Shown here piece after piece: positions 1 to 8,308 of a stretch of DNA of 64,000 bases (position 1 is the first letter of the stretch; every line of letters begins with the position of its first letter). A program made the translations under genes and the position numbers. The stretch is from Phycisphaerae bacterium (GTDB lineage: Bacteria; Planctomycetota; Phycisphaerae; UBA1845; Fen-1342): positions 43,586-107,585 of the forward strand of contig JANQFV010000008.1 of NCBI GenBank assembly GCA_028277645.1. The letters are read 5' to 3'. Under the pieces are notes generated by a model. The model saw only the letters and a list, made by a program, of their open reading frames with translations, made no database searches and was not told the origin of the DNA.

Positions 1-1
1 G

Positions 2-598
2 GTCCTCATCGGGCTCACGCTGATCACCGTTGGCGGCATGTCGTGGTTCCTGTACGCGTCGTCACAGGGTCGCTACCCCGTTGAGGAAAGCGTGATCTTC
101 TCGCTCCTGGCGGTAGGGTTCTTCGGACTCTGCTTCCTGGTTTGTTGGTGGTGTGCGGCGAATAGTCCTCACAGAGTTCGTGCTGTGATTGGCATGATCT
201 TGTCGGTGATCACGCTCGTCGGCATTGTCATCGTGTGGTGGGTACCACCGAATTGGTACTACGGGGACGATCTGGTACGCACGAACGCCGCGCTCACGAG
301 TTGGACGGTTGCGTTCGTGCTCATGGCACTCGCGCGCGTCTTGCGCTTGCGGCGGCAGCGGCTCTGGATCCGCGCTGTGGCCGACGCAGCACTACACGGA
401 TTCGCACTGGTATTCACGTACTCCGTAATTGACTCGTCGGAGTTCATCGTCCAACTGGCAATGTGTCTTGCTGCTGCCGCTGTGCTCGCGATGTTCAGCC
501 TCTTCATTCTGCACTCTGCACTGGATTACAGTGCTCGAAACGCAGTCGATTGCCACGACTACTGCGCTGACGTTGAAGCTCGAATGTCCACGCTGTAA
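2..598 (+). CDS. Membrane protein, N-terminal part (5' partial, probably frameshifted)
   Basis: The frame is open from the left edge of the window. Residues before the first ATG at 38 (VLIGLTLITVGG) are hydrophobic, so the true start is probably outside. The visible protein has about five hydrophobic segments, including one near 25-40, one near 55-70 and one near 140-160, so it is an integral membrane protein of unknown function. The reading frame stops at 596-598 just as a neighbouring frame begins a clear zinc-ribbon domain. The last residues here (from about position 540) look like out-of-frame sequence. I interpret this as the membrane half of a membrane plus zinc-ribbon protein, similar in layout to the intact gene at 20659-21036. 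The specific function is unknown. Confidence 0.6.
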   Translation, partial: VLIGLTLITVGGMSWFLYASSQGRYPVEESVIFSLLAVGFFGLCFLVCWWCAANSPHRVRAVIGMILSVITLVGIVIVWWVPPNWYYGDDLVRTNAALTSWTVAFVLMALARVLRLRRQRLWIRAVADAALHGFALVFTYSVIDSSEFIVQLAMCLAAAAVLAMFSLFILHSALDYSARNAVDCHDYCADVEARMSTL

Positions 599-821
599 GT
601 GGATGGAGTCGGTCAGTGCCGGACGCGGGCGCTGTGGCGGATGCGGATTGCGCTTCCGCATCGAGATCGAGGAGGAAACGTGTCCGAAGTGCGGGTATTC
701 GCTCTATCGCCTGACTTCGCCGAATTGCCCCGAGTGTGGCACGGAGATTCTTCCGGATTCCACCAGCGCAACAGAAACGGCCGACACAGGGGCCGGCCGT
801 TCCGCTAGTACTGACGCGTAG
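429..821 (+). pseudogene. Zinc-ribbon C-terminal half of the frameshifted membrane protein
   Basis: This frame opens with a TTG at 429, but its first third is only a shadow of the membrane segment in the overlapping frame. From about position 545 it reads as a real domain: a short beta-like lead-in, then CPRC, CGGC, CPKC and CPEC pairs typical of a double zinc ribbon, ending with a low-complexity Ser/Thr/Ala tail. Skipping one base between about 530 and 550 joins the upstream membrane ORF to this domain and gives a sensible single protein. The cause could be a sequencing error, a recent mutation or, less likely, real recoding. It is annotated as the second half of one broken gene rather than as an independent gene. 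Confidence 0.55.
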
Positions 822-833
822 CTAGCTGTCGCG

Positions 834-1817
834 TCAGCCCTTCATCCGCATCACCTCTTCCGTTACCGCCGGAATGACCTTGAACAGGTCGCCGACGATG
901 CCGTAGTCGGCTACCTTGAAGAGAGGGGCTTCCTTGTCGGTGTTGATCGCTACGATGACCTTGCTGCCGCGCATGCCGGCCAGGTGCTGGATCGCGCCGC
1001 TGATGCCGCAGGCGATATACAGCATTGGCGTTACCGTCTTACCGGTCAGTCCGATCTGTCGGCTGTGCGGCTGATAGCCGGCGTCACACGCCGCGCGCGA
1101 CGCGCCGACCGCAGCGTCGAGGACTTTGGCGAGCTCGAAGAGAATGTTGAAGTTCTCCTCGTTCTTTAGCGCGCGTCCACCGGCAACAATGATGTCCGCC
1201 TCGGTCACGTCTTTGACCTCGCCGCCGGCCTTGGCGACTTCCTTGACCGTGATGCGGTCGTCGCCTGCGCCGGCCGCGTAGGGTATTTCCTCGCGCGCTG
1301 CGCTGTCACCGCCAGTGGCCGCGGGGAATGTGTTCGGCCGCACGCTGACGAGCGCCAAGCGATCGGTCGGAAACTTCACGCTCGCGAACGCCTTGCCGTT
1401 GTAGATGGGGCGCTTCACGTCCAGCGCGCCATCGTCACCGATGGCCAGCTCAACGACGTCGGTCGCGACGGCGGCCTTCAGCCGCGCGCCGACGCGTGGG
1501 GCCAGGTCGCGCCCCATGAACGTCGCCGGCAGCAGTGCGACCTTGGGCTGCACTCTCTCGAGTGCGGCCGCGAAAGCCGATCGGTACGTCAGGGCCGAGT
1601 AGTTCTCCAGCGCAGCGTCACTTACCGTGACGATAGCGTCCACGCCGGTCTGGTCGATGGCATCCGTCGCGGCACTGATATTGCCGCCGATGACACACGC
1701 GACCACCTTACCGCCGGTCTTGATCGCCAGTTCCTTGGCCGGCGTGACGATTTGTAGGGCCGCCGGATGTAGCTTGTTACCGCGTTGTTCTGCGAAGATC
1801 AGAATGTCGTTGGTCAT
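834..1817 (-). CDS. etfA: Electron transfer flavoprotein alpha subunit
   Basis: This 327-residue protein binds FAD in the EtfAB heterodimer, which passes electrons from acyl-CoA and related dehydrogenases to the quinone pool via ETF-quinone oxidoreductase. The C-terminal FAD domain is unmistakable: ALKNEENF, then QIGLTGKTV, LYIACGISGAIQH, INTDKEAP and DYGIVGDL in the expected order. The N-terminal domain is the usual ETF adenine-nucleotide-alpha-hydrolase-like fold. I chose the ATG at 1817 (MTNDILIFAEQ), preceded by GAGAG. An upstream in-frame TTG at 1829 is unlikely. It lies 88 bp downstream of etfB on the same strand, the standard etfBA order, and is probably cotranscribed. Confidence 0.96.
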   Translation of the reverse strand: MTNDILIFAEQRGNKLHPAALQIVTPAKELAIKTGGKVVACVIGGNISAATDAIDQTGVDAIVTVSDAALENYSALTYRSAFAAALERVQPKVALLPATFMGRDLAPRVGARLKAAVATDVVELAIGDDGALDVKRPIYNGKAFASVKFPTDRLALVSVRPNTFPAATGGDSAAREEIPYAAGAGDDRITVKEVAKAGGEVKDVTEADIIVAGGRALKNEENFNILFELAKVLDAAVGASRAACDAGYQPHSRQIGLTGKTVTPMLYIACGISGAIQHLAGMRGSKVIVAINTDKEAPLFKVADYGIVGDLFKVIPAVTEEVMRMKG

Positions 1818-1905
1818 GGTTGCTCTCAATATCTGGGCCAGCCGGAGGCTGGGCGATAGTCTTGATGTCGGGCCTCACTGCTATGCGACGCAACGCAGTG
1901 CACGT

Positions 1906-2700
1906 CTACAGCACCTTCGCTTCTTCGCGGAGCAAACGCACCAGCTCCTTGGCCGCCTCGTCCGGTTCGCCGTCGATGATCTTGCCGGGGGGCCGCTCGG
2001 GTGGCGGCTGAAAGTCGTGCAGCGTCGAACCGCCGATGGCGCCGGTCGCCTCGGCGCAACCCGCGACGTCCGCGGCCGTCATCGCCTTGACCGGCTTCTT
2101 CTTCGCCTTCATCAGGTTTGGCAGCGAGGGATAACGCATCTCGACCAGCCCCTTGTCGATGGTGACCAGGGCTGGCGTTTTTACTTCGACAACCTCCTCG
2201 GCGCCCTCGATACGGCGGCTGGCCGTGAACGACTTGCCATCGTCGCTCAGCTCGAACTTCACGGCCGCACCGACGTGCGGGATGTCGAGCAGTTCCGCGA
2301 GTGCCGGCCCGAGTTGGCCGCTGTCGAGATCGATTTCCTGCTTGCCGGTCAGCACCAGGTCATATCCGCCGGCCTTCGCGACCTCGGCAATCACCGCCGC
2401 AAGCTGCAGCTCGTCGAGCTTCGTGAACGCGTCGTCGTCAAGGTGGATGCCATCGTCGCAACCGACGGCCAATGCCGTGCGCAGCGCCTCGGCGGCCTGC
2501 TTGGGGCCGACGACTAAGGCGGTCACCCCTTCCACGTCCGAGCGCTTCTCCTTGAGCTGGACGCCCAGCTCTATCGCAAACTCGTCAAACGGATTGACGA
2601 CCATCTTCACGCCCGCACGGTCGATATCCTGTCCATCCGCGGCGATTTTGATGCTGGTGGTGGAATCGGGAACCTGTCGGACAACCACGAGGATCTTCAT
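1906..2700 (-). CDS. etfB: Electron transfer flavoprotein beta subunit
   Basis: This 264-residue protein matches the EtfB family in length and layout. It starts MKILVVVRQVPDS, carries the NPFDEFAIE motif near residue 40, and has the VLTGKQEIDLDSGQLGP segment that binds AMP and contacts the alpha subunit. The start is the ATG at 2700 with a GAGGGAG ribosome-binding site just upstream. An open frame extends further back but without a better start. Together with etfA it forms the soluble ETF dimer. The gene is divergent from metF, and the roughly 200-bp region between them should hold both promoters. Confidence 0.96.
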   Translation of the reverse strand: MKILVVVRQVPDSTTSIKIAADGQDIDRAGVKMVVNPFDEFAIELGVQLKEKRSDVEGVTALVVGPKQAAEALRTALAVGCDDGIHLDDDAFTKLDELQLAAVIAEVAKAGGYDLVLTGKQEIDLDSGQLGPALAELLDIPHVGAAVKFELSDDGKSFTASRRIEGAEEVVEVKTPALVTIDKGLVEMRYPSLPNLMKAKKKPVKAMTAADVAGCAEATGAIGGSTLHDFQPPPERPPGKIIDGEPDEAAKELVRLLREEAKVL

Positions 2701-2904
2701 ACTCGCTCCCTCTTGTCGGTTAGAGACCGGGTGCACCAGGGACCCCACATCATAGCGAGTGGTCACGCGGCCGCAAAATGGCCGAATTCGACGCGATGTG
2801 ATGGTTGCCACGCCGCGGTGTGCCGATTAAATGGGTGTCTGCGCGGCGGGCCGACGCGTGCCCGGATTCGGTGCGCCGCGAAATCGAAACAAGGTTCGTC
2901 GTTC

Positions 2905-3801
2905 ATGCGCATCCGCGAATTGCTGACCACCGGTCGGCCGTCATTCTCGTTCGAGTTCTTCCCGCCCAGGGATGAGGAGGGTTTCCAGCGGCTGCGCGCC
3001 GCGGTCGCCTCACTCGATGAACTTCAGCCGACGTTTGTTTCGATCACCTACGGCGCCGGTGGCAGCACGCGTGAGCGCACCGTCGAGCTCGTCTCCAGCA
3101 TGCGGAAGGAGTACGGCATCGAGGCAATGGCGCACCTGACGTGCGTTGGCACCTCGCGGTCGGAGATCCTGTCAGTGCTCGAGCGGCTGCACGAATCGGG
3201 CGTAGAGAATGTGCTCGCACTGCGGGGCGATCCGCCGGAAGGCGGCGGAGATTTCGAGCCGCATCCCGAAGGTTTCGCGCACGCCAATGAGCTGGTGGGT
3301 TTCGCCAACCGCTACTTCGATTTCTGCGTGGGCGGCGCCTGCTACCCGGAAGTCCATCCGGAAGCGGCCGATGCTGACGTCGATCTGGAGCACCTCAAGC
3401 GCAAGGTGGATGCGGGTTGTCAGTTCCTGATTACGCAGCTCTTCTTCGACAACCAGCGCTACTTTGACTTCGTCGGTCGAGCGCGGGCTGCGGGCATTGG
3501 CGTGCCGATCATTCCCGGCATCATGCCGATCACGAACGTGAAGCAGATTGAGCGGTTCACGCAGATCTGCGGAGCATCGCTCCCGGAACCCCTCATTGGC
3601 GAGCTACGCGCCTTGCAGAACGATCACCACGCCGTGCTGTCACTCGGTGTTGCCCAGGCCACGGCGCAGTGTATCGAGCTACTCCAACGCGGCGCCCCCG
3701 GGATTCACTTCTATACGTTAAACCGCTCGCCGGCGACGCGCACGATTCTCACGGCGCTGCGGACGGTCTACCCGCCGGCACGCTATCCGGCGGGCTCATG
3801 A
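2905..3801 (+). CDS. metF: Methylenetetrahydrofolate reductase
   Basis: This 298-residue flavoprotein reduces 5,10-methylene-THF to 5-methyl-THF, the methyl donor for methionine synthesis. It has the family hallmarks: FSFEFFPPRDEEG near the N-terminus, SITYGAGGSTRERT, then LALRGDPPEGGG (folate/FAD contact), then FLITQLFFDN and VPIIPGIMPI. The length is normal for bacterial MetF. The ATG at 2905 starts exactly at the conserved MRIRELL; an AAGG at about 2890 is a weak, slightly distant ribosome-binding site. The ORF could be read back to 2713, but that stretch covers the divergent promoter region and is not family-like. I saw no recognisable riboswitch in the leader. Confidence 0.95.
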   Translation: MRIRELLTTGRPSFSFEFFPPRDEEGFQRLRAAVASLDELQPTFVSITYGAGGSTRERTVELVSSMRKEYGIEAMAHLTCVGTSRSEILSVLERLHESGVENVLALRGDPPEGGGDFEPHPEGFAHANELVGFANRYFDFCVGGACYPEVHPEAADADVDLEHLKRKVDAGCQFLITQLFFDNQRYFDFVGRARAAGIGVPIIPGIMPITNVKQIERFTQICGASLPEPLIGELRALQNDHHAVLSLGVAQATAQCIELLQRGAPGIHFYTLNRSPATRTILTALRTVYPPARYPAGS

Positions 3802-3838
3802 CCCAGTCTTGTAGTTCGAGTGGGAGAGTCGTGGGAGG

Positions 3839-4669
3839 CTACTTACCGTTCATCGTCGCAGCAAGCTTCACGTTGTCGGCCATCGCGACGAGTTGGTGCC
3901 GATCTAGCCGGCCACAGGCCAGCAGATAGCTGCGGCCTTTCTCGGTCCAGCAGAGGACGTTTACGTCGCCGTCTTTGCCCGCAACGTACTTGCGGTGGCC
4001 TCCGCAACATCCGCCGCACTGCTCGCCGTTCGCGCAGAGCTTCACACAACGATCGACGATGAACACGGACACTACGTGCTGCGGATCTTCACGGTTGCGG
4101 AAGTAGACGTGTACGACCGGCAGACCTTCGGCTGGTGCGCACACGCATGCGCCGTCAACGTAGAATTTCCCGCAAGCGGTCATATCGGGCAGGTCGCACT
4201 TGAACGGGACCGTCTTTCGAATCTGCGCGAGCGCCTTCGCGCAGTTCATCTCCTTCATCTCGCGTAGACGGAAGTCATCGTGCCGGTGCTGGTGTGCGCA
4301 CGCACGGTAGATCTTCGCGAACCCGCCAGCCTCGACGGCGGTCGCCTGTGCTCCCTGCGGCCAGTACGTGACTGCCAGAATCAGTGCGGCGGCCACCGCC
4401 AGCCAGGGCGCCCCCAGACGAATCAACCTCGGGCCGCGGTGACCGGACTGCGCGCGCAGCCGCGCCAGCAGCCGGGATTCGAGCCCGGCCGGGACCGGCT
4501 CATTATCGAGGCCGCGTTGAGCCGCGGCGCGGAGCGCTTGCCAGCGTTCCACCTCGGCCTTCGCGCTTGCGTCCCGGTCGAGCAGTTGCTCGACGTCACG
4601 CACTAGTTCGGGCGCAAGCTCGCCGTCCGCGTACGCAGCCAGTCGTTCGTGTCGATTCGCGTCGCTCAT
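3839..4669 (-). CDS. Membrane-anchored anti-sigma factor with a Cys-rich outer domain
   Basis: This 276-residue protein is translationally coupled to the ECF sigma gene by an ATGA overlap at 4666-4669, which identifies it as the likely anti-sigma factor. The N-terminal 80 residues (RHERLAAYADGELAPELVR) resemble the zf-HC2 anti-sigma domain but lack its CxxC pair. One transmembrane helix follows at about 85-105. The outer part of about 170 residues holds 13 cysteines and a His cluster (CAHQHRHDD, CVCAP, CGGCCGG). That pattern suggests metal or redox sensing outside the membrane, but this is inference. Expected mechanism by family: it holds the sigma factor inactive until a signal reaches the outer domain. 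Confidence 0.8.
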   Translation of the reverse strand: MSDANRHERLAAYADGELAPELVRDVEQLLDRDASAKAEVERWQALRAAAQRGLDNEPVPAGLESRLLARLRAQSGHRGPRLIRLGAPWLAVAAALILAVTYWPQGAQATAVEAGGFAKIYRACAHQHRHDDFRLREMKEMNCAKALAQIRKTVPFKCDLPDMTACGKFYVDGACVCAPAEGLPVVHVYFRNREDPQHVVSVFIVDRCVKLCANGEQCGGCCGGHRKYVAGKDGDVNVLCWTEKGRSYLLACGRLDRHQLVAMADNVKLAATMNGK

Positions 4670-5220
4670 TCTTGTGACTTCACCTGCACGATTCTCTGCT
4701 CGCGTGCGTATGGTTCAAGGGCTCGCACGAGATTCTGCCGGGCACGGTGCAGGCGGCTCATCACCGTTCCGATCGGCACATCCAGAATGTCAGCTATCTC
4801 CTGGTAACTCAATTCGCTCGTGGCCCAGAGCAGCATCACGGTGCGGAACTCGGTCTTCAGGCCATCGAGGGCCTGTTTCACCTCTTCATCGAGGTGGTCG
4901 TAGTCGAGTTCGGGCGGACTGATGACCGATTCATCTGCTTGAGTCTGCTCCAGCGTGACATGGTCGGTCGATTTCGGGGCCTTCTTCTCACGGGCCTGAC
5001 GATTGAGAAACGTGTTGTTCAGAATCTTCAGGAGCCACGGGCGGATACCGAACTCGCGCATCTCGAACCGTCCAAAGGCCCGATAAGCTTTGAAGAACGT
5101 TTCCTGGACGATATCCTCGGCCTCGTGGTCGTGCCGAGTGAGTCGGCGGGCCACGCGGTACAGCAGGTCCACGTGCGGCAACGCCAGTTCCTCAAAGGAG
5201 TTCTCGTCCGTCTTTGCCAT
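4666..5220 (-). CDS. ECF-type RNA polymerase sigma factor
   Basis: This 184-residue sigma-70 family protein contains regions 2 and 4 only, as in ECF sigma factors. Region 2 includes DLLYRVARRLTRHDHEAED, then FFKAYRAFGRF and RPWLLKILNNTFLNR. Region 4 includes LSYQEIADILDVPIGTVMSR, the helix-turn-helix that reads the -35 element. I chose the ATG at 5220 (MAKTDENSFEEL); the longer open frame to 5463 adds sequence unlike any sigma factor. It overlaps the anti-sigma gene by 4 nt and should be its target. The regulon is not visible here. Confidence 0.93.
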   Translation of the reverse strand: MAKTDENSFEELALPHVDLLYRVARRLTRHDHEAEDIVQETFFKAYRAFGRFEMREFGIRPWLLKILNNTFLNRQAREKKAPKSTDHVTLEQTQADESVISPPELDYDHLDEEVKQALDGLKTEFRTVMLLWATSELSYQEIADILDVPIGTVMSRLHRARQNLVRALEPYAREQRIVQVKSQE

Positions 5221-5417
5221 CAGTGACCGCCGTCGACCACCGACGGCACCCACACTGAGGAAAACCGTCGCGGCCGGCCCACAATTCCCGACGCTTGCGT
5301 AAGGCGGGCAATTATGGTTGATTCCATGCCCGCTGGCCAGTGTTATGACACGCGCCAAACCGCGCTCGTCTGCGGTCAGATCCGGATTCCGATCCCGACT
5401 CTCACGGAGGGCCGAGA

Positions 5418-6350
5418 ATGATAACGACATGCGGTTCCAGCGCCTCAGTGGTAATTCTAGCAATCACAATCCTCATCACTCCCGTTTTCGCGGTAGCGGT
5501 CGAGACGGAAGCCGTGTCGTTCTCCGCCGCCGACGGTCATCGCATCGCCGCGGGCTTCCTCCCGGCCGCAAATCCTCCGCGCAGCGGTGCCCCGGCCGTG
5601 GTGCTCCTGCACATGTACCGTAGCGACCGGGCGGCCTGGGAACCGCTGCTGGAGCCCCTGCACGAGGCGGGCTTCGCGGTTCTCGCGATCGACCTCCGCG
5701 GGCACGGCGAGAGTGCGACGACGGCGACGCGCGACCGTGTAGAGCAGCGCGATACGAGCGTCTTTCGAGAGATGCAGGATGATCTTCGCGGCGCGTACGA
5801 CTGGTTGGCGAAGCGGTCGGATATCGATCGATCCCGCTTTGCACTGGTCGGGGCCAGTGTCGGTTGCAGCATCGCGCTGCAATACGCGGCGAAAGACCAC
5901 AGCGTCGACGCGATCGTGTGTCTGTCGCCGGGATTGAACTACCTCGGTCTCGACTCGGCCGGCGACGTCCATCAGATCACCGGCCGGAAGATCCTGATGC
6001 TGGCGACGGAGGATGAACGCGACGCACCGTACACTCTGCAAAAGCGTGGCGACTCGATCGAGGTAAAGATCTACCCCCGCCGCGAGGCGCACGGTACGAA
6101 CATGTTCGGGACAATCGGCCGCGTGGAGGAAGAGATCGTCCAGTTTCTGAAAGCCGGTGTCGGGCGGCCGACGAACACCACCGTATTCGGGTCGATTAAC
6201 AGCAACATCTATCATCAGCGCGGCTCGGGCTGGATCGGGCGCATTTCGCCGACGAATCTGCGCTACTATTCCTCACCGGCAGAGGCTGAGATCCGCGGGC
6301 TGCGGGCGGCGCGCTCCCAGGGGCCATCGCGCTCGAAGCGTGGTCGCTGA
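5418..6350 (+). CDS. Secreted alpha/beta hydrolase with a degenerate C-terminal metal-binding-like domain
   Basis: This 310-residue protein starts with a signal peptide (residues 1-25). The alpha/beta-hydrolase core has VVLLHMYRSDRAAW as the oxyanion region, AIDLRGHGES, the nucleophile elbow GASVGCS and a likely catalytic His in REAHGTNMF. This resembles dienelactone-hydrolase-like serine hydrolases; the substrate is unknown. The last 45 residues (FGSINSNIYHQRGSGW, NLRYYSSPAEAEIRGLR) match the layout of the Ada-type zinc-binding tail found on some nucleases, but the positions where I expect cysteines are Ser, Ala and Ser. The start ATG at 5418 has GGAGG 7 nt upstream. It is divergent from the sigma operon, so co-regulation is possible but unproven. 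Confidence 0.82.
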   Translation: MITTCGSSASVVILAITILITPVFAVAVETEAVSFSAADGHRIAAGFLPAANPPRSGAPAVVLLHMYRSDRAAWEPLLEPLHEAGFAVLAIDLRGHGESATTATRDRVEQRDTSVFREMQDDLRGAYDWLAKRSDIDRSRFALVGASVGCSIALQYAAKDHSVDAIVCLSPGLNYLGLDSAGDVHQITGRKILMLATEDERDAPYTLQKRGDSIEVKIYPRREAHGTNMFGTIGRVEEEIVQFLKAGVGRPTNTTVFGSINSNIYHQRGSGWIGRISPTNLRYYSSPAEAEIRGLRAARSQGPSRSKRGR

Positions 6351-6397
6351 CCATCGTGTATTGGTGATTTGGCCTCCGGCTGCACAGGAACGCTATC

Positions 6398-7852
6398 ATG
6401 CTCGCACACTTGCGTTTGCCCATACTCATCATGCTGTTGATTCAAGCTGCCAGCGCGGAAGACAATCCCTGGCGGGACCGCGTTCCCGAAGCAGTCGCGC
6501 GCGCCCAGGATGAGCCTTCGCGCCTCACGCTTCGCAAGGGATTTGATGTTACCTGGCGGGCCGACGACTGGGTTGCCGGTTTGAAGCTGGCCGAGCTCGC
6601 GCAACGCGAACTGCCGGACGATGAGCAGCTCTACGGCGATGTCGCCCGGGCGCTCTGGCGTGCCGGGCAGATCCTCGCCGCCGAAGATGTACTTAAGCGC
6701 ATCCCCGAGCGCACGCGCGATCCCGTCGCGCTGCGTACGATTGCCGGCGCCCAACTCGCGCGCGGCGAGATCGACGCCGCGGGCAAGACGGCAAAGAAGC
6801 TCAAGTTGTTACGCAAGCCGACGGCCGAAGATCTGTACGTGATCTTCACCGTGCAACTCGCAGCCAACGAGTTCGCAGGCGCCGCAGATCTCCTCCGCCG
6901 CGCCGAGGAGCTGACCGACGCCGAGAACGGCTATCCCGAGAACTTCGTTGAAGAGGCGATCGACGGCGTGGCGGAGTTCCTCGACGCCATCGGCACCGAA
7001 CCGCTCAATCGAATCGCGGCACACGGCCGCGCCGACATGCCCGCGCTGGTGCTGCTGAACTTGCCGGCGTGCGACGTGATGATTAATGGACACGGCCCGT
7101 ATCGCCTGATCGTTGACACCGGCGGCAGCATTATGGTCGCGCTCGACCAGGTCGTCGCCGACGAGATCGGGCTGAAGTCCGTGGCTACGGCCAGTGTGCG
7201 CGGAGTGTCGGGTACGACCGAGAGCGGACAGGCGTTGATCGATGATCTGCAAATCGGATCGATCCGTTGCAAGCGTGTTGTGTCCCGAATATTCGACGTG
7301 CGCGGCGCGATCATGAACGCCGCCGACGGCATCGTTGGCACGGGCATCTTCTCCGAAGGGCGGATGACACTCGATTGGGCCAACGCGCAGTTGGTCGTCA
7401 GTCCGAGCAAGACCGAGCCGGGGCCGGGTACCGCGGTCGATGTGCGGCTGGTCGGCGACGCCAAGCTGCTGTCGCCAGTGACCATTGAGGGGCAGCCTGC
7501 CGTCGCGTTGCTCGATTCAGGAGCCGACGCGGTCGCACTCGCACCGTCGCGTCTGAAGACGCTCTTCCCGGACGAGCCGATGCAGGAGTTCAGTACGGGC
7601 ATCGGCATCGGCGTGGGCACCGGCGAAATGCCCAAGATCACGCTCGGCTCGGGCGTGCGCCTGGAGTTCGGTGGCCGGACGTTCGAGAACTACAGCGGCC
7701 TGGGGCTGGATGTGCTCGACAACACGCTCGGTCCGGTGCTGGGCGTGCAGTGTGACATCCTGCTGGGCATGCCGACGTTCCGGGAGATGAGGTCGATTAC
7801 GGTAGATTTCCCGCGGTGTGAGATGTGGGTGGATTGGCTGAACAGGGAATAG
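6398..7852 (+). CDS. Secreted retropepsin-like aspartyl protease with N-terminal TPR-like region
   Basis: This 484-residue protein has a signal peptide (1-20, cleavage near QAASAED). Residues about 40-190 are Ala/Leu-rich helical repeats resembling TPRs (ALWRAGQILAAEDVL, AGAQLARGEIDAAG). Two aspartyl-protease half sites follow: LIVDTGGSIMVAL with Asp near residue 239, and ALLDSGADAVAL near residue 373. Two D[ST]G motifs in one chain could form a complete pepsin-like active site, unlike retroviral homodimers. It is probably periplasmic. Substrate and physiological role are unknown. It is preceded by the hydrolase gene with a 47-bp gap, so the two may be cotranscribed. Confidence 0.82.
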   Translation: MLAHLRLPILIMLLIQAASAEDNPWRDRVPEAVARAQDEPSRLTLRKGFDVTWRADDWVAGLKLAELAQRELPDDEQLYGDVARALWRAGQILAAEDVLKRIPERTRDPVALRTIAGAQLARGEIDAAGKTAKKLKLLRKPTAEDLYVIFTVQLAANEFAGAADLLRRAEELTDAENGYPENFVEEAIDGVAEFLDAIGTEPLNRIAAHGRADMPALVLLNLPACDVMINGHGPYRLIVDTGGSIMVALDQVVADEIGLKSVATASVRGVSGTTESGQALIDDLQIGSIRCKRVVSRIFDVRGAIMNAADGIVGTGIFSEGRMTLDWANAQLVVSPSKTEPGPGTAVDVRLVGDAKLLSPVTIEGQPAVALLDSGADAVALAPSRLKTLFPDEPMQEFSTGIGIGVGTGEMPKITLGSGVRLEFGGRTFENYSGLGLDVLDNTLGPVLGVQCDILLGMPTFREMRSITVDFPRCEMWVDWLNRE

Positions 7853-7875
7853 GATTCGAGGATTCAAGGGTCAGA

Positions 7876-7895
7876 GCCCGAAGCGCGAGCGAGGG
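7876..7895 (+). repeat. Short dispersed repeat, copy 1
   Basis: GCCCGAAGCGCGAGCGAGGG lies in the gap between the protease gene and tRNA-Leu. A copy differing at one base occurs at 45289-45308. From memory, similar GC-rich motifs are common in planctomycete genomes; this is not verified here. Confidence 0.5.
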
Positions 7896-7951
7896 GCTTC
7901 GTCATACGTCCGGCGTCGTATGCGGCGCGGTCGACGGATCGTTGACCGGAC

Positions 7952-8033
7952 TGCGAGAGGGGGGACTCGAACCCCCACGGGTTACCCCACTAGAACCTAA
8001 ATCTAGCGCGTCTGCCAATTCCGCCACTCTCGC
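7952..8033 (-). tRNA. tRNA-Leu (anticodon UAG)
   Basis: On the minus strand the sequence starts GCGAGAGTGGCGGAATTGG and folds as a class II tRNA. The 7-bp acceptor stem is GCGAGAG/CTCTCGC. The anticodon loop TTTAGGT lies between CTAGA and TCTAG and gives anticodon UAG. There is a long variable arm (TGGGGTAACCCG) and a T arm with GGTTCGAGTCC. The discriminator base is A, as expected for tRNA-Leu. The 3' CCA is not encoded and must be added after transcription. Confidence 0.97.
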
Positions 8034-8157
8034 GCGGTGGGCCATCTTAACACGGCCTGCAGCGGCGCGTCTTGCTCTCTGTGATCGGGCGCTCCGTGAC
8101 CACCGGCAAACGCCGGACCTGGGTGCATGCCCGGAACCGGTTCTGGACCAGCCCCGC

Positions 8158-8185
8158 TTGACAGATCGCCAGGAGCGGCTATCCA
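8158..8185 (+). promoter_or_regulatory. Weak candidate sigma-70 promoter upstream of topA
   Basis: TTGACA at 8158-8163 is a perfect -35 hexamer, followed after 16 nt by TATCCA (8180-8185), a poor -10. It lies about 125 bp before topA. Nothing else clear was seen between the tRNA and topA apart from a small CCGGCaaacGCCGG hairpin near 8102. Confidence 0.3.
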
Positions 8186-8308
8186 TCTGGGGAACCGCCG
8201 ATCGAGATTCCGATAGGTTCTGATCGGCCACGACGCGCGTCTTCCACGATGTTCAGTATCGCGGCTCCCGTCGTAAGGTGCTGAAAAAAAACAGGTTAGG
8301 TACAAGTA

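Noticed and set aside
1627..2517. Long plus-strand ORF of 296 codons
   Set aside because: It is the antisense shadow of etfB and etfA, which have unmistakable family motifs.
2701..2904. SAM or SAH riboswitch upstream of metF
   Set aside because: No recognisable conserved core or aptamer stems; only a normal divergent promoter region.
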